DNA of 64,000 nucleotides from Photobacterium swingsii (lineage in GTDB: Bacteria > Pseudomonadota > Gammaproteobacteria > Enterobacterales > Vibrionaceae): the NCBI RefSeq assembly GCF_024346715.1, contig NZ_AP024852.1, forward strand, positions 3,286,001 to 3,350,000, in the 5' to 3' direction. Each line of letters opens with the position of its first letter. The first letter of the stretch is position 1. The position numbers were made by a program, and so were the translations under genes. Shown here one piece after another: positions 1 through 11,327 of this stretch. Under the pieces are notes generated by a model, which saw nothing but the letters and a program-made list of their open reading frames with translations, was not told the origin of the DNA and searched no databases.

Positions 1-5
1 CTCAT
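1..5 (-). other. First bases of a divergent gene, possibly nudF (partial)
   Basis: On the minus strand an ATG occupies bases 5-3. It is preceded by AAAGGAG at a suitable distance (bases 13-20), which looks like a real translation start reading out of the window. In Escherichia coli the gene divergent from tolC is nudF (ADP-ribose pyrophosphatase), so nudF is the obvious guess. Only two bases after the start codon are visible, so the identity is pure inference from synteny. Confidence 0.35.
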
Positions 6-292
6 GTTTGTGTTCTCCTTTAGCACTATTTTTCCACTCAAGTTGAATATCAGCAATGATTTTATTCAACATTTTTGATAATTATTGTGATTTTATTTAA
101 GTCGTATAATTTTTTATATCGCTTACAATCTTATACAGTAATATCAATGATGTGATTCAAGTTTACGAACCAAGGTTTCACACTTAATAACAATTATAAG
201 TAAAATAGCGAATTGATCAGTTTACTGTCAGCATTCTTTCGTTACACTGATCGCTTGCACTATTTTGACTGTCAGGACCAGGAAAGGCATCC

Positions 293-1594
293 ATGAAAAA
301 ATTGCTCCCACTCTTTATGAGCGTAGCCCTAGGTAGCATCAGCCACTCTGTATTGGCCGATGACCTTGCCGAAATTTATCAACAAGCGAAACAAAATGAT
401 CCGCAACTATTAAGAGCGGCTGCGGACAAAGATGCGTCATTTGAAGCAATCAATTCATCGCGTAGTACTTTGCTGCCACAGATCAATCTGAATGCTGGCT
501 ACAATGCCACTGAACTAGCAGATAATAATGCATCAAACGACAACGGCTTTAATGCTGGTATGACCCTTAGCCAATCTATCTACAATCGTGCTAGCTGGGT
601 AAACCTAGACATTGCTGAGAAAAAAGCGCGCCAAAGCGATGCTTCTTTTGCTGCAACGCAGCAAGGTTTGATCTTGCGTGTAAGCCAAGCGTACTTTGAT
701 GTACTTAAAGCGATGGACGACCTAGAGTTTGTTCGTGCTGAAAAAGCGGCAGTTGGTCGTCAACTAGAACAAACCAAACAACGTTTTGAAGTGGGTCTAT
801 CTGCGATCACTGACGTACATGATGCGCAAGCTCAGTACGATAGCGTATTAGCTGATGAAATCTTGAAAGAAAACGCGTTAACCAACAGCTATGAAGGTTT
901 ACGTGAGATCACAGGTCAAGAGCACACAGATCTCAACATTTTGGATACCGCTCGCTTCTCAGCTAGCCGTCCACAATCTAAAGTGCTGCAATTGATCCAA
1001 GACGCAGAGAAAGAAAACCTGTCACTACTTACAGCACGTATCTCGCAAGATATCGCACGTGATAGCATTGCTTTAGCTGAATCTGGCCACCTACCAACAC
1101 TAGGATTTAACGCTGGTTACAACTACAACGAACTTGACCCATCATCGTCTGATAACGGTAAATTAACGGCGGGTATTCGCCTTGATCTGCCTGTGTACAG
1201 CGGTGGTAAAACAAGCTCTGAAGTAAAACAAGCACAATTCTCGTACGTATCAGCAAGTGAGCAACTGGAAGGTTCTTACCGCAGCGTTGTTAAAGATGTT
1301 CGCGCATTCTACAACAACATCAATGCCTCTATTGGTGCACTTCGTGCTTACCAACAATCTGTCATTTCAGCGCAATCTGCATTGGAAGCCACAGAAGCAG
1401 GCTTTGAAGTAGGTACACGTACTATCGTTGATGTACTTGATTCAACACGTCGTCTATACGATGCAAACCGTCAACTGGCGAACGCACGTTATGACTACAT
1501 CCTAAGCCAACTTCAGCTAAAACAAGCTGTTGGTTCGCTTAACGAACAAGACGTGACAGATATCAATGCTGGCTTGATCAAAGCGAAAAAATAA
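293..1594 (+). CDS. tolC: TolC, outer-membrane efflux channel
   Basis: TolC trimers form the outer-membrane and periplasmic tunnel used by RND and other tripartite pumps and by type I secretion. The 433-aa protein starts with a signal peptide whose likely cleavage site is VLA-DD after residue 22. Two homologous outer-membrane-efflux-protein repeats follow (roughly residues 25-215 and 235-425), rich in the Ala, Gln and Asn heptads expected of the helical barrel. The second repeat contains the typical GTRTIVDVLD stretch near residue 380. The start is supported by GGAAAGG five bases upstream. The length is slightly below the 470-490 aa of the E. coli protein because the C-terminal tail is shorter. 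It could serve the RND pump encoded at 39563-44022. A possible promoter (TTTACT at 221, TACACT at 243) lies upstream. Confidence 0.96.
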   Translation: MKKLLPLFMSVALGSISHSVLADDLAEIYQQAKQNDPQLLRAAADKDASFEAINSSRSTLLPQINLNAGYNATELADNNASNDNGFNAGMTLSQSIYNRASWVNLDIAEKKARQSDASFAATQQGLILRVSQAYFDVLKAMDDLEFVRAEKAAVGRQLEQTKQRFEVGLSAITDVHDAQAQYDSVLADEILKENALTNSYEGLREITGQEHTDLNILDTARFSASRPQSKVLQLIQDAEKENLSLLTARISQDIARDSIALAESGHLPTLGFNAGYNYNELDPSSSDNGKLTAGIRLDLPVYSGGKTSSEVKQAQFSYVSASEQLEGSYRSVVKDVRAFYNNINASIGALRAYQQSVISAQSALEATEAGFEVGTRTIVDVLDSTRRLYDANRQLANARYDYILSQLQLKQAVGSLNEQDVTDINAGLIKAKK

Positions 1595-1640
1595 CTCTGT
1601 GCTCATCGCTGCCATGTTTCGTCAGCGACTACCAGATACA

Positions 1641-1666
1641 AAAAAAGCGCCCATCGGCGCTTTTTT
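1641..1666. terminator. Bidirectional terminator between tolC and hldE
   Basis: A five-bp GC stem (GCGCC/GGCGC) with the loop CATC is flanked by A6 on the left and T6 on the right. It therefore works as a rho-independent terminator for tolC on the plus strand and for hldE on the minus strand. Confidence 0.9.
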
Positions 1667-1705
1667 ATTACCCGCTAATTAGCCTATCGTAAGGCCTATC
1701 TACGA

Positions 1706-3136
1706 TTAGCCACGACCACCACGGATCGCTTCAATGATTTCAGTGGTAGAACAGCCATCTTCAAAGTTCAGCACCAATACTTGACCACCAGCGGCAATCA
1801 CTTCTTGGCCACCTGCAATTTCTTCAGGTTTGTAATCGCCACCTTTCACCAACAGTGTTGGTAGGATTTCACTGATCAGACGTTGCGGCGTTTCTTCGGT
1901 AAAAGGAACCACCCAATCAACCGCACCTAACCCCGCCAGTACCGCCATACGACGATCTTCAGGGTTCACTGGGCGACCAGGACCTTTCAGCGCTTGTACC
2001 GATGAATCTGAGTTCACCGCCACAATCAGGCGATCGCCCAATTTTGCCGCTTCATTCAAGTAAGCCACGTGGCCAGCGTGCAAGATATCGAAACAACCGT
2101 TGGTCATCACCACTTTCTCACCACGCGCACGTGCAGTTAGCACAGCTTGTTTTAGCTGATCTTCAGCAATCACGCCAAAGCCGCTATCTTGGCTACCGTG
2201 AATCGCATCAGTCAACTCAATCGTTGATAGGGTTGAAGTACCCAGTTTCGCAACGACAACACCCGCTGCTGCATTGGCAAGCTTACACGCATCAGACAGT
2301 GATTTACCTGCTGCAAGCGAAGAGGCCAGCACAGAAATCACCGTATCGCCGGCACCTGTTACATCGTACACTTCTTGCGCTTGAGTCGGCATATGCAATG
2401 GCTCTTGGCCACGCTGTAACAAGGTCATACCGTGTTCACTGCGGGTTACCAATAGCGCTTCGAAGTCGAATTGCTCCATCAAGGCAAAGCCTTTTTCAAC
2501 GATATCAGCATCGCCATGCACTTTACCGACCACGGTTTCAAACTCAGACAAGTTTGGAGTCAGCAAGGTTGCACCACGGTAACGTTCAAAATCCGCCCCT
2601 TTTGGGTCAATAAGAACAGGCACACCCGCTTTACGTGCCATTTGGATCATAGTTTGAACATGCTCCAATGCACCTTTCGCGTAATCCGACAAGATCACGG
2701 CTTTCACTTGCGACAGTGATTGCTCAAGGCGTGGCATGATCAAATCAGGGTCCACATCGTGGAAGCCTTCTTCGAAGTCTAAACGGATCAGTTGCTGACC
2801 ACGGCTCATCACACGTAACTTGGTGATGGTAGGGTAATCAGGCAGCGAGACAAAATCACAACGTACTTTTAGCGACGATAGTTTTTCCGTCAACGCTTTC
2901 GCTGGCTCATCAATCCCGGTAAGGCCCACTAAGCGAGCATGACCACCCAAGGCTGCAATGTTCATTGCGACGTTAGCTGCACCACCTGGACGTTCTTCAA
3001 TCTGATCAACTTTAACTACGGGTACTGGCGCTTCTGGCGAAATACGCCCTGTTGGCCCATACCAGTAACGATCTAGCATGACATCACCGACAACGAGCAC
3101 ATCAGCTTGATCATAATCAGGAAGAGTCAATTTCAT
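1706..3136 (-). CDS. hldE: HldE, bifunctional heptose-7-phosphate kinase / heptose-1-phosphate adenylyltransferase
   Basis: HldE makes ADP-heptose for the lipopolysaccharide inner core. It phosphorylates D-glycero-D-manno-heptose 7-phosphate at C1 and later transfers AMP to heptose 1-phosphate. The 476 aa match the fused enzyme's usual length. The N-terminal ribokinase-type domain (about 1-318) has GGAANVAMN at 51-59 and the GAGD motif at 261-264, with Asp264 as catalytic base. The C-terminal nucleotidyltransferase domain (about 340-476) has the HAGH signature at 353-356. GGAG eight bases upstream supports the start. glnE is 86 bp upstream on the same strand, the same order as in enteric bacteria, so the two are probably cotranscribed. 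No defect is visible. Confidence 0.97.
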   Translation of the reverse strand: MKLTLPDYDQADVLVVGDVMLDRYWYGPTGRISPEAPVPVVKVDQIEERPGGAANVAMNIAALGGHARLVGLTGIDEPAKALTEKLSSLKVRCDFVSLPDYPTITKLRVMSRGQQLIRLDFEEGFHDVDPDLIMPRLEQSLSQVKAVILSDYAKGALEHVQTMIQMARKAGVPVLIDPKGADFERYRGATLLTPNLSEFETVVGKVHGDADIVEKGFALMEQFDFEALLVTRSEHGMTLLQRGQEPLHMPTQAQEVYDVTGAGDTVISVLASSLAAGKSLSDACKLANAAAGVVVAKLGTSTLSTIELTDAIHGSQDSGFGVIAEDQLKQAVLTARARGEKVVMTNGCFDILHAGHVAYLNEAAKLGDRLIVAVNSDSSVQALKGPGRPVNPEDRRMAVLAGLGAVDWVVPFTEETPQRLISEILPTLLVKGGDYKPEEIAGGQEVIAAGGQVLVLNFEDGCSTTEIIEAIRGGRG

Positions 3137-3222
3137 TTTTATCTCCGGGAAAGTGAAAACTGCGAAATAGTATCACAAAGCAAAAACAGCAAACACTCAG
3201 CCAGCGCTTGCTGATCATTAAA

Positions 3223-6105
3223 TTATTCGGCTAACGTATCTGATTCATCGTGTTTAGCCAAATATTGTTGCCAAACTTGGCGAACTATCGCCCGCTCGGC
3301 ACTGAATTGCTGCTCATCAACGTAAGCAGATTGCCCCAATAAGTTTAAGCGATGAATCGCATCACGCATGGCACAGTACGCCGACTTAATGGTCGTAACT
3401 TGTTCTGGCGACATTTGATCATATTCCGCCATCGTATCAAAAATGCGTACATTGTCAGACCAATACGCTAACGCTGGGTTCTCAGAAGCATGTTGTAAGA
3501 CCAAGTATTGGGCAATAAATTCAATGTCAGTAATGCCCCCTTCATCTTGCTTCAAATCAAACAAGCCGGCTTTTTTACTGCCAAGGTGCTCACGCATCTT
3601 ATGACGCATCTCAATCACCTGTTGACGTAATGCCGTTTCCTCGCGTTCTTGCATCAAGGTCTGCTGACGTACTTGACTAAAACCTTGTTGCAATTGCGCA
3701 TCACCATAAATTAAACGCGCTCTCACTAAGGCTTGGTGCTCCCAAGTCCATGCTTCTTGCTGTTGATATTCATCAAAGGCCTCCAAGGTACTTACCAACA
3801 AACCGGATGCGCCCGATGGACGCAAGCGCACATCGACTTCGTATAAGACCCCCGACGCAGTTCGGGTCGAGAACAAATGCACAATCCGCTGTGCTAAGCG
3901 TAAATAGAATTGGCGACCGTCGATTTCTTTCTTGCCTGTGGTATACACATTGGCTGGGCAGTCATGCAGGAACACCAAATCCAAATCTGATCCATAGCCA
4001 ATTTCCCAGCCCCCTACTTTGCCATAACCAATGACACCAAAGCCTTTACCATCACGCCCTTCAAGATGGCTTGGTGCACCATATTTCTCGACCATTTGCA
4101 GCCAAGCCTGATTCACCACGGCTTCCACTATCGCTTCGGCTAAATAGGTTAAGTGATCACTCACTTTCATCAATGGCAATGCACCCGCAATATCGGCCGC
4201 GGCAATCCGTAACAGTTGTGCTTGCTTAAACTGACGAATAGCTTCCATCTGCTGCTCCATATCCTCTTCAGGGATACGAGCCAGATACTCACGCAATTCT
4301 TCACGGTACTGGTGCAGCGGGGTTGGGTTATACAAGTGCTGCGGGTCAAGCAACTCATCCAGCAAAATTGGGTATTGCGCCAGCTGCTCGGCCACCATAG
4401 GGCTCGCCGCACATAAGCGGACTAATTGGTCGAGTGCCGCGGGGTGTTCACCGAGCAACTCCAAATACGTGGTGCGGGTAGCAATACGAACAATCAACTT
4501 GGTCACTCGTCCTAACACTTGCGCAGCATCAGGACGAGTGACTATGCGACTCAATACACACGGCATCAGGGTCGCTAATACTTCGCGTCCACGAGGCCCT
4601 AAGGTACGTTTCGCTAATTCAGCTTTCATCCCCAGTAAAGTACTGGTTTGCTGGGCTGGTTCATGCACATCCAGCTCGGCAAAAATCGAGAGCAAGACTT
4701 CTTCATCTTTACTCATTGCCCACAGTTCTTGATATTGCGGACCTGCAATACAAGCGCTGTCATTTTCATCTTCATCGCTACCCACAATAGCATCAAATAC
4801 CAGATGAACATCGGCCATATGCTGTTCAGTCGTGGTTAACAGTTGCTGCCAATCATCAAACCCCATCGCAATCGCAAGGCGCACTTGATCCAGCGGTTTG
4901 TCAGGCAAGGTTTGGGTTTGTTTGTCATCGATGGCTTGCAGTAAGTTTTCAAGTTTACGTAAGAAGCAATAACCACGTTCAAGATCATCGACTTGCTCTG
5001 GTGGTAAGAAGCCCTGATGTTTAATAGCCTCGAGCGTTTCAATCAAGCCGCGGCCACGTAGGCTTGGTTCACGGCCACCACGAATTAACTGGAAAGATTG
5101 TGCGATAAACTCGACTTCACGAATGCCGCCCGCGCCCAACTTAATGTTATTACTAAGCCCACGACGACGTACTTCGCTGCTGATCATCGACTTCATACGG
5201 CGCAAAGCTTGAATGGCGCTAAAATCGATATAACGGCGGAACACAAACGGACGTAGCATTTGACGCAATTCTTGATATTGGCTAAAACTTTCACGCCCCA
5301 TCACGCGGGCTTTGATCATCGCGTAGCGTTCCCAATCTCGCCCTTGTTCTTGGTAGTAGTCTTCCAATGCCGAATAGCTCATCACCAGTGGACCGCTGTC
5401 ACCAAAAGGACGTAAGCGCATATCCACTCGATAGCAAAAACCATCAAAGGTTTGTTGGTCTAAGGCTTTAATTAAGCGCTGACCTAAACGAGTAAAAAAT
5501 TGGGCATTGGCAATGCTACGGCGTCCGCCTTGGGTTTCACCGTTTTCTGGGTAAGTAAAAATCAGGTCAATATCAGAGGAAAAATTCAGCTCTCCGCCGC
5601 CGAGCTTGCCCATGCCTAAAATCAGCATAGGTTGCGCTTCACCGTCAGCATTAGTAGGTGTGCCCCATTCACTACAACATTGTTGATATAGCCAATGATA
5701 AGCCTGCATAATCAAGGCTTCAGCTAACATCGACAGGTGATTCAAGCTATCGGGCAGCGTCGAACGCCCCATAAAATCACGCCATGCAATCCATACCATC
5801 TCACGACGACGAAAAGCACGGAGCTCACGCATCAACCCCGCTTCATCACGAACATGGCTCAAGCACTCGGCTAGTTGGTCACGGTAATCATCACAGCGTG
5901 ATGTATCATCCAGATGCAACGCCAGCCAAGGTAATAGCTGCACATCACGCACCATGGAGGCACAAATAAAGTCGCTAAACCCAAGCGCTTGCATCAATTC
6001 TGCTTTACGTGAATCAGGCCACTGTGCCAATGCATCAGGGTGGGCCGCTTGCAGCTTTTCCCACGCTTTGGATGCTGCTGCTTGCAAACGCTCGTTGTGA
6101 TTCAT
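3223..6105 (-). CDS. glnE: GlnE, glutamine synthetase adenylyltransferase / adenylyl-removing enzyme
   Basis: GlnE adds AMP to a tyrosine of glutamine synthetase when nitrogen is plentiful and removes it by phosphorolysis under nitrogen limitation, directed by the PII protein. The 960 aa contain two nucleotidyltransferase domains. The N-terminal deadenylylase site has an SSDIDLIF motif with Asp178 and Asp180. The C-terminal adenylylase site has GSDLDLVF near residue 705. Each is followed by a helical GlnD-PII-uridylyltransferase-like domain with an REVEFIAQ or TDIEFIAQ motif. The length is close to the 946 aa of the E. coli protein. It lies upstream of hldE on the same strand. The coding region is intact. 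Confidence 0.97.
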   Translation of the reverse strand: MNHNERLQAAASKAWEKLQAAHPDALAQWPDSRKAELMQALGFSDFICASMVRDVQLLPWLALHLDDTSRCDDYRDQLAECLSHVRDEAGLMRELRAFRRREMVWIAWRDFMGRSTLPDSLNHLSMLAEALIMQAYHWLYQQCCSEWGTPTNADGEAQPMLILGMGKLGGGELNFSSDIDLIFTYPENGETQGGRRSIANAQFFTRLGQRLIKALDQQTFDGFCYRVDMRLRPFGDSGPLVMSYSALEDYYQEQGRDWERYAMIKARVMGRESFSQYQELRQMLRPFVFRRYIDFSAIQALRRMKSMISSEVRRRGLSNNIKLGAGGIREVEFIAQSFQLIRGGREPSLRGRGLIETLEAIKHQGFLPPEQVDDLERGYCFLRKLENLLQAIDDKQTQTLPDKPLDQVRLAIAMGFDDWQQLLTTTEQHMADVHLVFDAIVGSDEDENDSACIAGPQYQELWAMSKDEEVLLSIFAELDVHEPAQQTSTLLGMKAELAKRTLGPRGREVLATLMPCVLSRIVTRPDAAQVLGRVTKLIVRIATRTTYLELLGEHPAALDQLVRLCAASPMVAEQLAQYPILLDELLDPQHLYNPTPLHQYREELREYLARIPEEDMEQQMEAIRQFKQAQLLRIAAADIAGALPLMKVSDHLTYLAEAIVEAVVNQAWLQMVEKYGAPSHLEGRDGKGFGVIGYGKVGGWEIGYGSDLDLVFLHDCPANVYTTGKKEIDGRQFYLRLAQRIVHLFSTRTASGVLYEVDVRLRPSGASGLLVSTLEAFDEYQQQEAWTWEHQALVRARLIYGDAQLQQGFSQVRQQTLMQEREETALRQQVIEMRHKMREHLGSKKAGLFDLKQDEGGITDIEFIAQYLVLQHASENPALAYWSDNVRIFDTMAEYDQMSPEQVTTIKSAYCAMRDAIHRLNLLGQSAYVDEQQFSAERAIVRQVWQQYLAKHDESDTLAE

Positions 6106-6189
6106 TACTCGTCCTCAATCTGTTCCTTGATAAATGCTCAAGCACTACCGTTCTAAAATACCACAGCTCCCCGCTGGGGATAAGATAAC

Positions 6190-6211
6190 AAAACGCCCGC
6201 AATCGCGGGCG
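6190..6211 (-). terminator. Terminator of the chemoreceptor gene
   Basis: Read on the minus strand, a seven-bp GC-rich stem (CGCCCGC/GCGGGCG) with a four-base loop is followed by TTTTG. It lies 37 bp past the stop codon of the chemoreceptor gene and ahead of glnE, separating the two transcripts. Confidence 0.8.
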
Positions 6212-6247
6212 CTAAAGCTATCAATTTATCTGTCACCAGCCACTCGG

Positions 6248-7849
6248 CTAAACATGGAAAGCCTGAATTTTTTTCTCTAAGTCAGAGGCTTGCTCTTGCA
6301 TCACATCAGAGGTTTCTGACAATTCAGTCACCACCATCACAGAGGCTTCTACGAGCTCACGGACGTTACTCAAGTTCTGACTCATCTCTTCCGCGACCGA
6401 ACTTTGCTGCTCTGCGGCTGAAGCAATGTGGAAATTCATATCGTTAATGTTCGTCACTTGCTCAACGATTTTATCCAACTCGCCCCCCGCATTTGTGACC
6501 AACTCAACACCTTCGGCGGCTTCCACCACACTTTGCTCCATCAATGACACAGCTTCTTGCGCACTGTTTTGCAACTGCGTGATCATATCTTGAATTTCGA
6601 CCGTTGCAGTTTGAGTACGCTGAGCAAGGTTACGCACTTCATCGGCCACCACCGCAAAGCCACGGCCTGCATCACCCGCACGGGCAGCTTCGATGGCGGC
6701 ATTCAGGGCCAACAAGTTAGTTTGCTCTGAAATACCTTGGATCGTCACAATTACGCTACTGATTTGCTCAACACGATTTTCAACCTGATTCACCGCACCC
6801 GCTGATTGGCTGATGTCTTGAGAAAGCTGATTGATCGTCCCGATAGTTTCAGCCACAAAACGTTGACCTTGTTCAGCTTGCTCTGACGTTCCTTCCGTTG
6901 CATTCGAGGCTTGACGCGCATTATCGGCCACGGTTTGCACCGTTGAGGTCATTTCGCTCATGGCTGATGCCAGTTGATCAATTTCCGCAAATTCTTCTTG
7001 CGCCGACTCTTTGGTTTCAACCATGCTGATCGACATCACCTCCGCTAACCCCGATAGCTCGGTAGAGGCTTCACGTTGATTACAGATCACATCACGCAGT
7101 TGCACACGGGTTTGCTCTAGTTCTCGCGCTAAATCACCATACTCATCTTTACATTCCATAATGATAGGCTGTGATAAATCACGCTGAGCCAAGCGCTTAA
7201 TGCTGTCTGCAAGGTAATTAATTTGGCGAAGCATGATGCTAGAGCCACCTAATAAGATGACCATAAAGGACACGATCATCAGACCCGTTTGCCACGCAAC
7301 TTGGATCAAGTAATCGCTATAGTAACGATCGGCTTCAGATGAGGGCTGCGATGCAACCAACACCCAATCCAAATTAGGCATAGTTACCGCATGTTCGAAT
7401 CGCTCACCTTGGCCCAATACAATATCCCCAGCACCTTGCAGCTGAGATAAGTAACCCGACAACGAACCGCCTTGCTCCATTTGGCTCGCAAGTTGATTAA
7501 TTGAACGTGCGGTAGGATGACCAAAAACAGCCCCAGTATCACGCTCAACCAAGTAGAGATACGCACCCTCACCGAAGCTATTTTCTTGTGCCATGATGGC
7601 GGTTTCGGCTAATTTTTTGCCATTGTCGGCCTGTGCTAACAAGGATGTCAGCAAAGCCACATTGGCATTGGCGACTTCTTTGGAACGATCTTGCTGAATC
7701 TTAACAACACTTTGGTAAAACGTATTCGCATCCCACAACTGCTTACCAATCAATAAGACGGTACTGAATACCATGAGTAACACTAACTTAGGGACTAAAC
7801 GGATGTCAGTGATCCCTTTTTCCCATGGCTTGAAAACCAACGTTGCCAT
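6248..7849 (-). CDS. Methyl-accepting chemotaxis protein with periplasmic sensor domain
   Basis: A chemoreceptor that passes ligand binding in the periplasm to CheA/CheW in the cytoplasm. The 533-aa protein has a first membrane helix at about 19-37 and a periplasmic domain at about 40-185, whose [16 protein letters not shown] stretch suggests a single-Cache fold. A second membrane helix lies at about 186-207, followed by a HAMP linker to about 262. The C-terminal signalling domain carries the conserved hairpin tip ([18 protein letters not shown], around 375-395). The extreme C-terminus (KIQAFHV) lacks the NWETF-type tether bound by CheR. The ligand cannot be predicted. The gene is monocistronic, with its own terminator. 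Confidence 0.93.
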   Translation of the reverse strand: MATLVFKPWEKGITDIRLVPKLVLLMVFSTVLLIGKQLWDANTFYQSVVKIQQDRSKEVANANVALLTSLLAQADNGKKLAETAIMAQENSFGEGAYLYLVERDTGAVFGHPTARSINQLASQMEQGGSLSGYLSQLQGAGDIVLGQGERFEHAVTMPNLDWVLVASQPSSEADRYYSDYLIQVAWQTGLMIVSFMVILLGGSSIMLRQINYLADSIKRLAQRDLSQPIIMECKDEYGDLARELEQTRVQLRDVICNQREASTELSGLAEVMSISMVETKESAQEEFAEIDQLASAMSEMTSTVQTVADNARQASNATEGTSEQAEQGQRFVAETIGTINQLSQDISQSAGAVNQVENRVEQISSVIVTIQGISEQTNLLALNAAIEAARAGDAGRGFAVVADEVRNLAQRTQTATVEIQDMITQLQNSAQEAVSLMEQSVVEAAEGVELVTNAGGELDKIVEQVTNINDMNFHIASAAEQQSSVAEEMSQNLSNVRELVEASVMVVTELSETSDVMQEQASDLEKKIQAFHV

Positions 7850-8018
7850 TCTTAATCTCCATATTTAATAAGCTCGCGAAACCCGACTATTGATGCGTTA
7901 TAATATTGATCGCACAAAGAAATTGCGCTGGGTATTCACTCAAGTGCCGTGATTATACTTTCACAAGCTAGATTCATTACGACCATACTATATGTCGGCA
8001 GCTAATAGGGAAAATTGA

Positions 8019-8837
8019 ATGTCTAAAAAAGTCGATGTCATCAAACACGAACTCAACCCTATGAGTTTGATGTCACTGGTATTATCGATTATCTCCTTAG
8101 CCATAGTGACTAGCCTCATCTTCATCCCAAAAGCCGATGATGTTTATACACTGCTCTTTGGTATTGATACCTTTATTTGCCTGTTTTTTTGGTTCCAGCT
8201 ACTTACTGATTTATTCAGAAGCAAGCACAAATGGGCATATTTAAAAGTACACTGGATCGACTTTGTTGCCAGCTTACCCATTATTGAACAAGTCCGCTTT
8301 GCTCGGGTTATTCAAGTTTTTCGGGTAATGCGACTGATCCGTTCAAGCAACCAGATCCTTCATTACATCCGCAGTAACCGCCGTGAAGCGACCGTTGCTT
8401 CTATCTTCTTACTCCTCACATTACTCGTGACCGTAGGGTCTGCGCTGATGCTAATGATCGAAGGTGATATCCCCGAATCCAACATTCATGATGCGAGCGA
8501 TGCGCTATGGTGGGTATTTGTCACGATCTCTACCGTCGGCTATGGCGATCACTACCCTGTGACGACACTGGGAAAAATATTGGCCGCGGCTATTATCGTT
8601 TGTGGTGTGGGGTTATTTGGTATGGTGGCTGGCCTAGTCAGTTCAATGATTTCCGACCCAGGCAAGCTTAAGCATGAAAAAGAGCAAGAACGCCTGCACC
8701 AACAAGAGTGGCAACAAATGTTAGCGATACAACAAGAGTTACTGCAACGTTTAGATCATCTAGAAGAGCGCATTGTCGCTGAGCGAGTAAAAGACCCAAA
8801 AGCGACGCTCAACGCCACACCACCACCCCCTAAATAG
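8019..8837 (+). CDS. Voltage-gated-type potassium channel subunit
   Basis: A six-helix ion channel subunit expected to assemble as a tetramer in the inner membrane. The 272-aa protein has hydrophobic segments at about 17-35, 43-65, 75-90, 124-147 and 180-208. An arginine-rich S4-like helix lies at 93-108, with Arg at 93, 96, 102, 105 and 108. The potassium selectivity filter TVGYGD sits at 172-177, between the pore helix and the last membrane helix. The C-terminus (about 215-272) is charged, predicted coiled coil, and ends in a proline run. There is no RCK domain, so it is a Kv-like rather than Kch/Ktr-like protein. Its physiological role is unknown. Confidence 0.92.
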   Translation: MSKKVDVIKHELNPMSLMSLVLSIISLAIVTSLIFIPKADDVYTLLFGIDTFICLFFWFQLLTDLFRSKHKWAYLKVHWIDFVASLPIIEQVRFARVIQVFRVMRLIRSSNQILHYIRSNRREATVASIFLLLTLLVTVGSALMLMIEGDIPESNIHDASDALWWVFVTISTVGYGDHYPVTTLGKILAAAIIVCGVGLFGMVAGLVSSMISDPGKLKHEKEQERLHQQEWQQMLAIQQELLQRLDHLEERIVAERVKDPKATLNATPPPPK

Positions 8838-8859
8838 CACTAACCACATAAACAAAAAC

Positions 8860-8891
8860 GCCGCCAGTATGACGATACTGGCGGCATTTTT
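8860..8891. terminator. Bidirectional terminator between channel gene and ygiF
   Basis: An 11-bp perfect stem (GCCGCCAGTAT/ATACTGGCGGC) with the loop GACG is followed by ATTTTT. The A-run at 8854-8858 gives a T-run on the other strand, so ygiF is probably stopped here too. Confidence 0.9.
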
Positions 8892-8913
8892 ATCAATATT
8901 AAATGGTGTAGCG

Positions 8914-10428
8914 CTACGGCCAGTACGGCGATAGCTCAATCCCAATATGGCGCGTTTGATTCATGGCATGTAATAGCGACTCTTCACGTCGTTCGAGCCA
9001 TTTTTCCATTTGCACTAAGTCATCTTCTTGATGGTCTGCTAACAATGTGCGGATAGGCTCTAACTGGCGCAAGTCTTCAATGCCACGTAACAGGTCAAGC
9101 CAAGGCATTCTAAAGCCCGCACGCTTGTCTTCATCGTATAAATTGGCAAAGCATAACCCGCTCATCAAATTGCGAATCAAGCGTGGCTGCTGATCACAAT
9201 ATTCCACCCGATCAAGTTGGCGCTCCGCAGGAAAGACATCCTGCAGCTCTTGCCAAGAGCGTGCTAACGTTGCATCCGCATAAGGTTTTACGCTACCTGC
9301 AAGCTTAGTACGGCCTTTATCATCAAGGAATGGCTGCCAACCTCGGCTTAAAATCCAACGACTTAAATCGAGTAATAGGTTGCAGTAACGCGACGATTGC
9401 ATTAATGCCAGCATCGCCTCTTCATCAGGCAAGGCCTCTTGACGCTCATGCAGTTGCTTCACTAGCACTTTCTGCGCATTCAGCTTACGCAGCATGTACG
9501 CTTTGTCTGCCAACAACTGTTCAATGCTTGCCGCTTCTTCTAGCCAATCCAGTTCACCTTCAAGCCATTGCAGTTCTTGGCGCAGTAACGCACTGGCACG
9601 GCGTGGGATCATGCCACCAAACAAAACAAAGACCTGACGAATTAAGCCTAGCGCCTGCTTAATTTGGATTAATGCATTGGCATCTTGGCGTTCCGCATAG
9701 ATTTGCTCATGGCGATGCCAATGATCCAATGCATGCTCTAAGGTACGTACAAATACGGTTTCAACCGATTCATCAGCACGCAATGGCATGAAGTCCAGCG
9801 TGGTGATCGCATCACCTTGATAACCTGATGCTAAGCGATAACCTCTTGCGGCTTTACTCAAACTACCAAGGCGCATACCGCCGTCGGTACAAAGTTCACG
9901 CGCAAGCGTAAACAGAGCATCGGTCTGGCCTGATTTAAGCTCAAGTTCAACTTCGCAAATAGGATCGGTTAAGCCATTCGTGCTCACATCACCTTGATCG
10001 AAAGCTAGCTCAATTTGACTGCCGTCAGGCATCGCAATTAGCCATTGCTGACGTTCAAAATCAGTCGAAAAGAGCGGCATAAGCTGTTGCTGAACATCAG
10101 CAACCACGAAAGACTCAGGCCATGCATCAGCAGGATGCAGGCTAAGGTCAGGATCAGTACCATTGGTTTCAGCATTGTATTCTGGGCGCTGATGCAAACC
10201 TGCAACTACACGTCCTGCTGTCTTCAATGTCTGGACAAACACATCATCAAAACGACGGACCCGAAGGCCAATATCGTGCTGGCGAAGAATTTGGTCTGGG
10301 GTGTCGAAGTAAATGTTCCCTAACATTCGACTACTTTGTTGCAGAATTTTCGCTTGTGATATTTTGCTCAACAATTGACTCGAAAATTCTGGTGAGACGA
10401 AAAACTTCAGTTCTATCTCGGTTTCCAT
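8914..10428 (-). CDS. ygiF: YgiF-like inorganic triphosphatase (CYTH-CHAD protein)
   Basis: The CYTH domain hydrolyses tripolyphosphate inside a tunnel lined by acidic and basic residues. It carries the diagnostic ExExK motif at the extreme N-terminus (EIELK, Glu4-Glu6-Lys8). The rest of the tunnel fold runs to about residue 200. The C-terminal CHAD domain (about 215-500) is helical, histidine-rich and thought to bind polyphosphate. I place the start at 10428 because ExExK must be near the terminus and AGG precedes this ATG. An in-frame upstream start at 10452 would add eight residues. The 504-aa length suits the fusion. In E. coli ygiF is next to glnE; here two genes separate them. It lies divergent from a phosphate uptake pair. 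Confidence 0.9.
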   Translation of the reverse strand: METEIELKFFVSPEFSSQLLSKISQAKILQQSSRMLGNIYFDTPDQILRQHDIGLRVRRFDDVFVQTLKTAGRVVAGLHQRPEYNAETNGTDPDLSLHPADAWPESFVVADVQQQLMPLFSTDFERQQWLIAMPDGSQIELAFDQGDVSTNGLTDPICEVELELKSGQTDALFTLARELCTDGGMRLGSLSKAARGYRLASGYQGDAITTLDFMPLRADESVETVFVRTLEHALDHWHRHEQIYAERQDANALIQIKQALGLIRQVFVLFGGMIPRRASALLRQELQWLEGELDWLEEAASIEQLLADKAYMLRKLNAQKVLVKQLHERQEALPDEEAMLALMQSSRYCNLLLDLSRWILSRGWQPFLDDKGRTKLAGSVKPYADATLARSWQELQDVFPAERQLDRVEYCDQQPRLIRNLMSGLCFANLYDEDKRAGFRMPWLDLLRGIEDLRQLEPIRTLLADHQEDDLVQMEKWLERREESLLHAMNQTRHIGIELSPYWP

Positions 10429-10614
10429 ATGGGTACCTATAAACAGTGGCAAACCAAGGATATTTCCTTATACGCTCGGGGGCAAGTGAGAAATATCAAC
10501 AAAACCTTGATCAAAATGGGTTCCCCTGCAGAAACTTATACGTTACCATTCGCGCCTCTGTGACCATCGCTCAAGATTTAGCCATATCGTAGGCACTCTT
10601 TAGGTTGATCGGCT

Positions 10615-11295
10615 ATGCCAGTAAATACAATTATGGGGCTCTTTGCTAAATCCCCAATCAAACCACTGCAACGTCACGTTACTCGTGTAAATGAATGTTG
10701 CGAACTGCTTGTTCCATTCTTCGAAGCATGTAATGCAGGAGACTGGAAAAAGGCATCGATGATACGTGAGCAAATCTCGCAGCTTGAAAAAGATGCGGAT
10801 GTGCTAAAGCGTGAAATCCGCCTTAAGCTTCCTCGTGGGCTTTTCATGCCAGTAGATCGTACTGACATGTTAGGTCTTCTAACCCAACAAGATAAGCTTG
10901 CTAACTTATCCAAAGATATCGCTGGTCGTGTCTTAGGTCGTGAGTTACAAGTTCCTTCTACAATGTACCCTGATTTTCTCGCGTACGTTCAACGTTGTCT
11001 TGACGCTGCCGAACAAGCACGTCGTGTGATCAACGAACTGGACGAACTGCTTGAAACAGGTTTCAAAGGCAGAGAAGTGACTTTAGTTGCGGAAATGATT
11101 AATCAGCTTGATGTTATTGAAGATGACACCGACAGCATGCAGATAAAATTACGACAACAACTAATGTCCATCGAAGACCAATACAGTCCGGTGGATGTCA
11201 TGTTCCTGTATAAAATTCTCGAGTGGGTTGGCGGCATCGCTGATCAGGCACAACGTGTCGGCTCGCGACTAGAAATCATGCTATCGCGTTCATAA
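10615..11295 (+). CDS. DUF47 / PhoU-like regulator of phosphate transport (TIGR00153 type)
   Basis: A 226-aa all-helical protein of the DUF47 family, distantly related to PhoU, that typically lies directly upstream of a Pit phosphate permease and is thought to modulate it. The N-terminus (GLFAKSPIKPLQRH at 8-21) is the characteristic family start. Acidic and histidine residues scattered through the helices are consistent with metal binding, but I cannot assign sites. The pit gene starts 32 bp downstream, so the two are almost certainly one operon. The partnership is known for the family; the mechanism is not settled. An ATG at 10633 is a possible alternative start. Confidence 0.9.
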   Translation: MPVNTIMGLFAKSPIKPLQRHVTRVNECCELLVPFFEACNAGDWKKASMIREQISQLEKDADVLKREIRLKLPRGLFMPVDRTDMLGLLTQQDKLANLSKDIAGRVLGRELQVPSTMYPDFLAYVQRCLDAAEQARRVINELDELLETGFKGREVTLVAEMINQLDVIEDDTDSMQIKLRQQLMSIEDQYSPVDVMFLYKILEWVGGIADQAQRVGSRLEIMLSRS

Positions 11296-11327
11296 GCGAA
11301 GAGAATTAACAAAAACAAGGTTTTACA

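Noticed and set aside
2002..2613. 203-codon open frame opposite hldE
   Set aside because: It lies entirely antisense to a well-conserved gene, has no ribosome site and a composition expected of a reverse-frame shadow.
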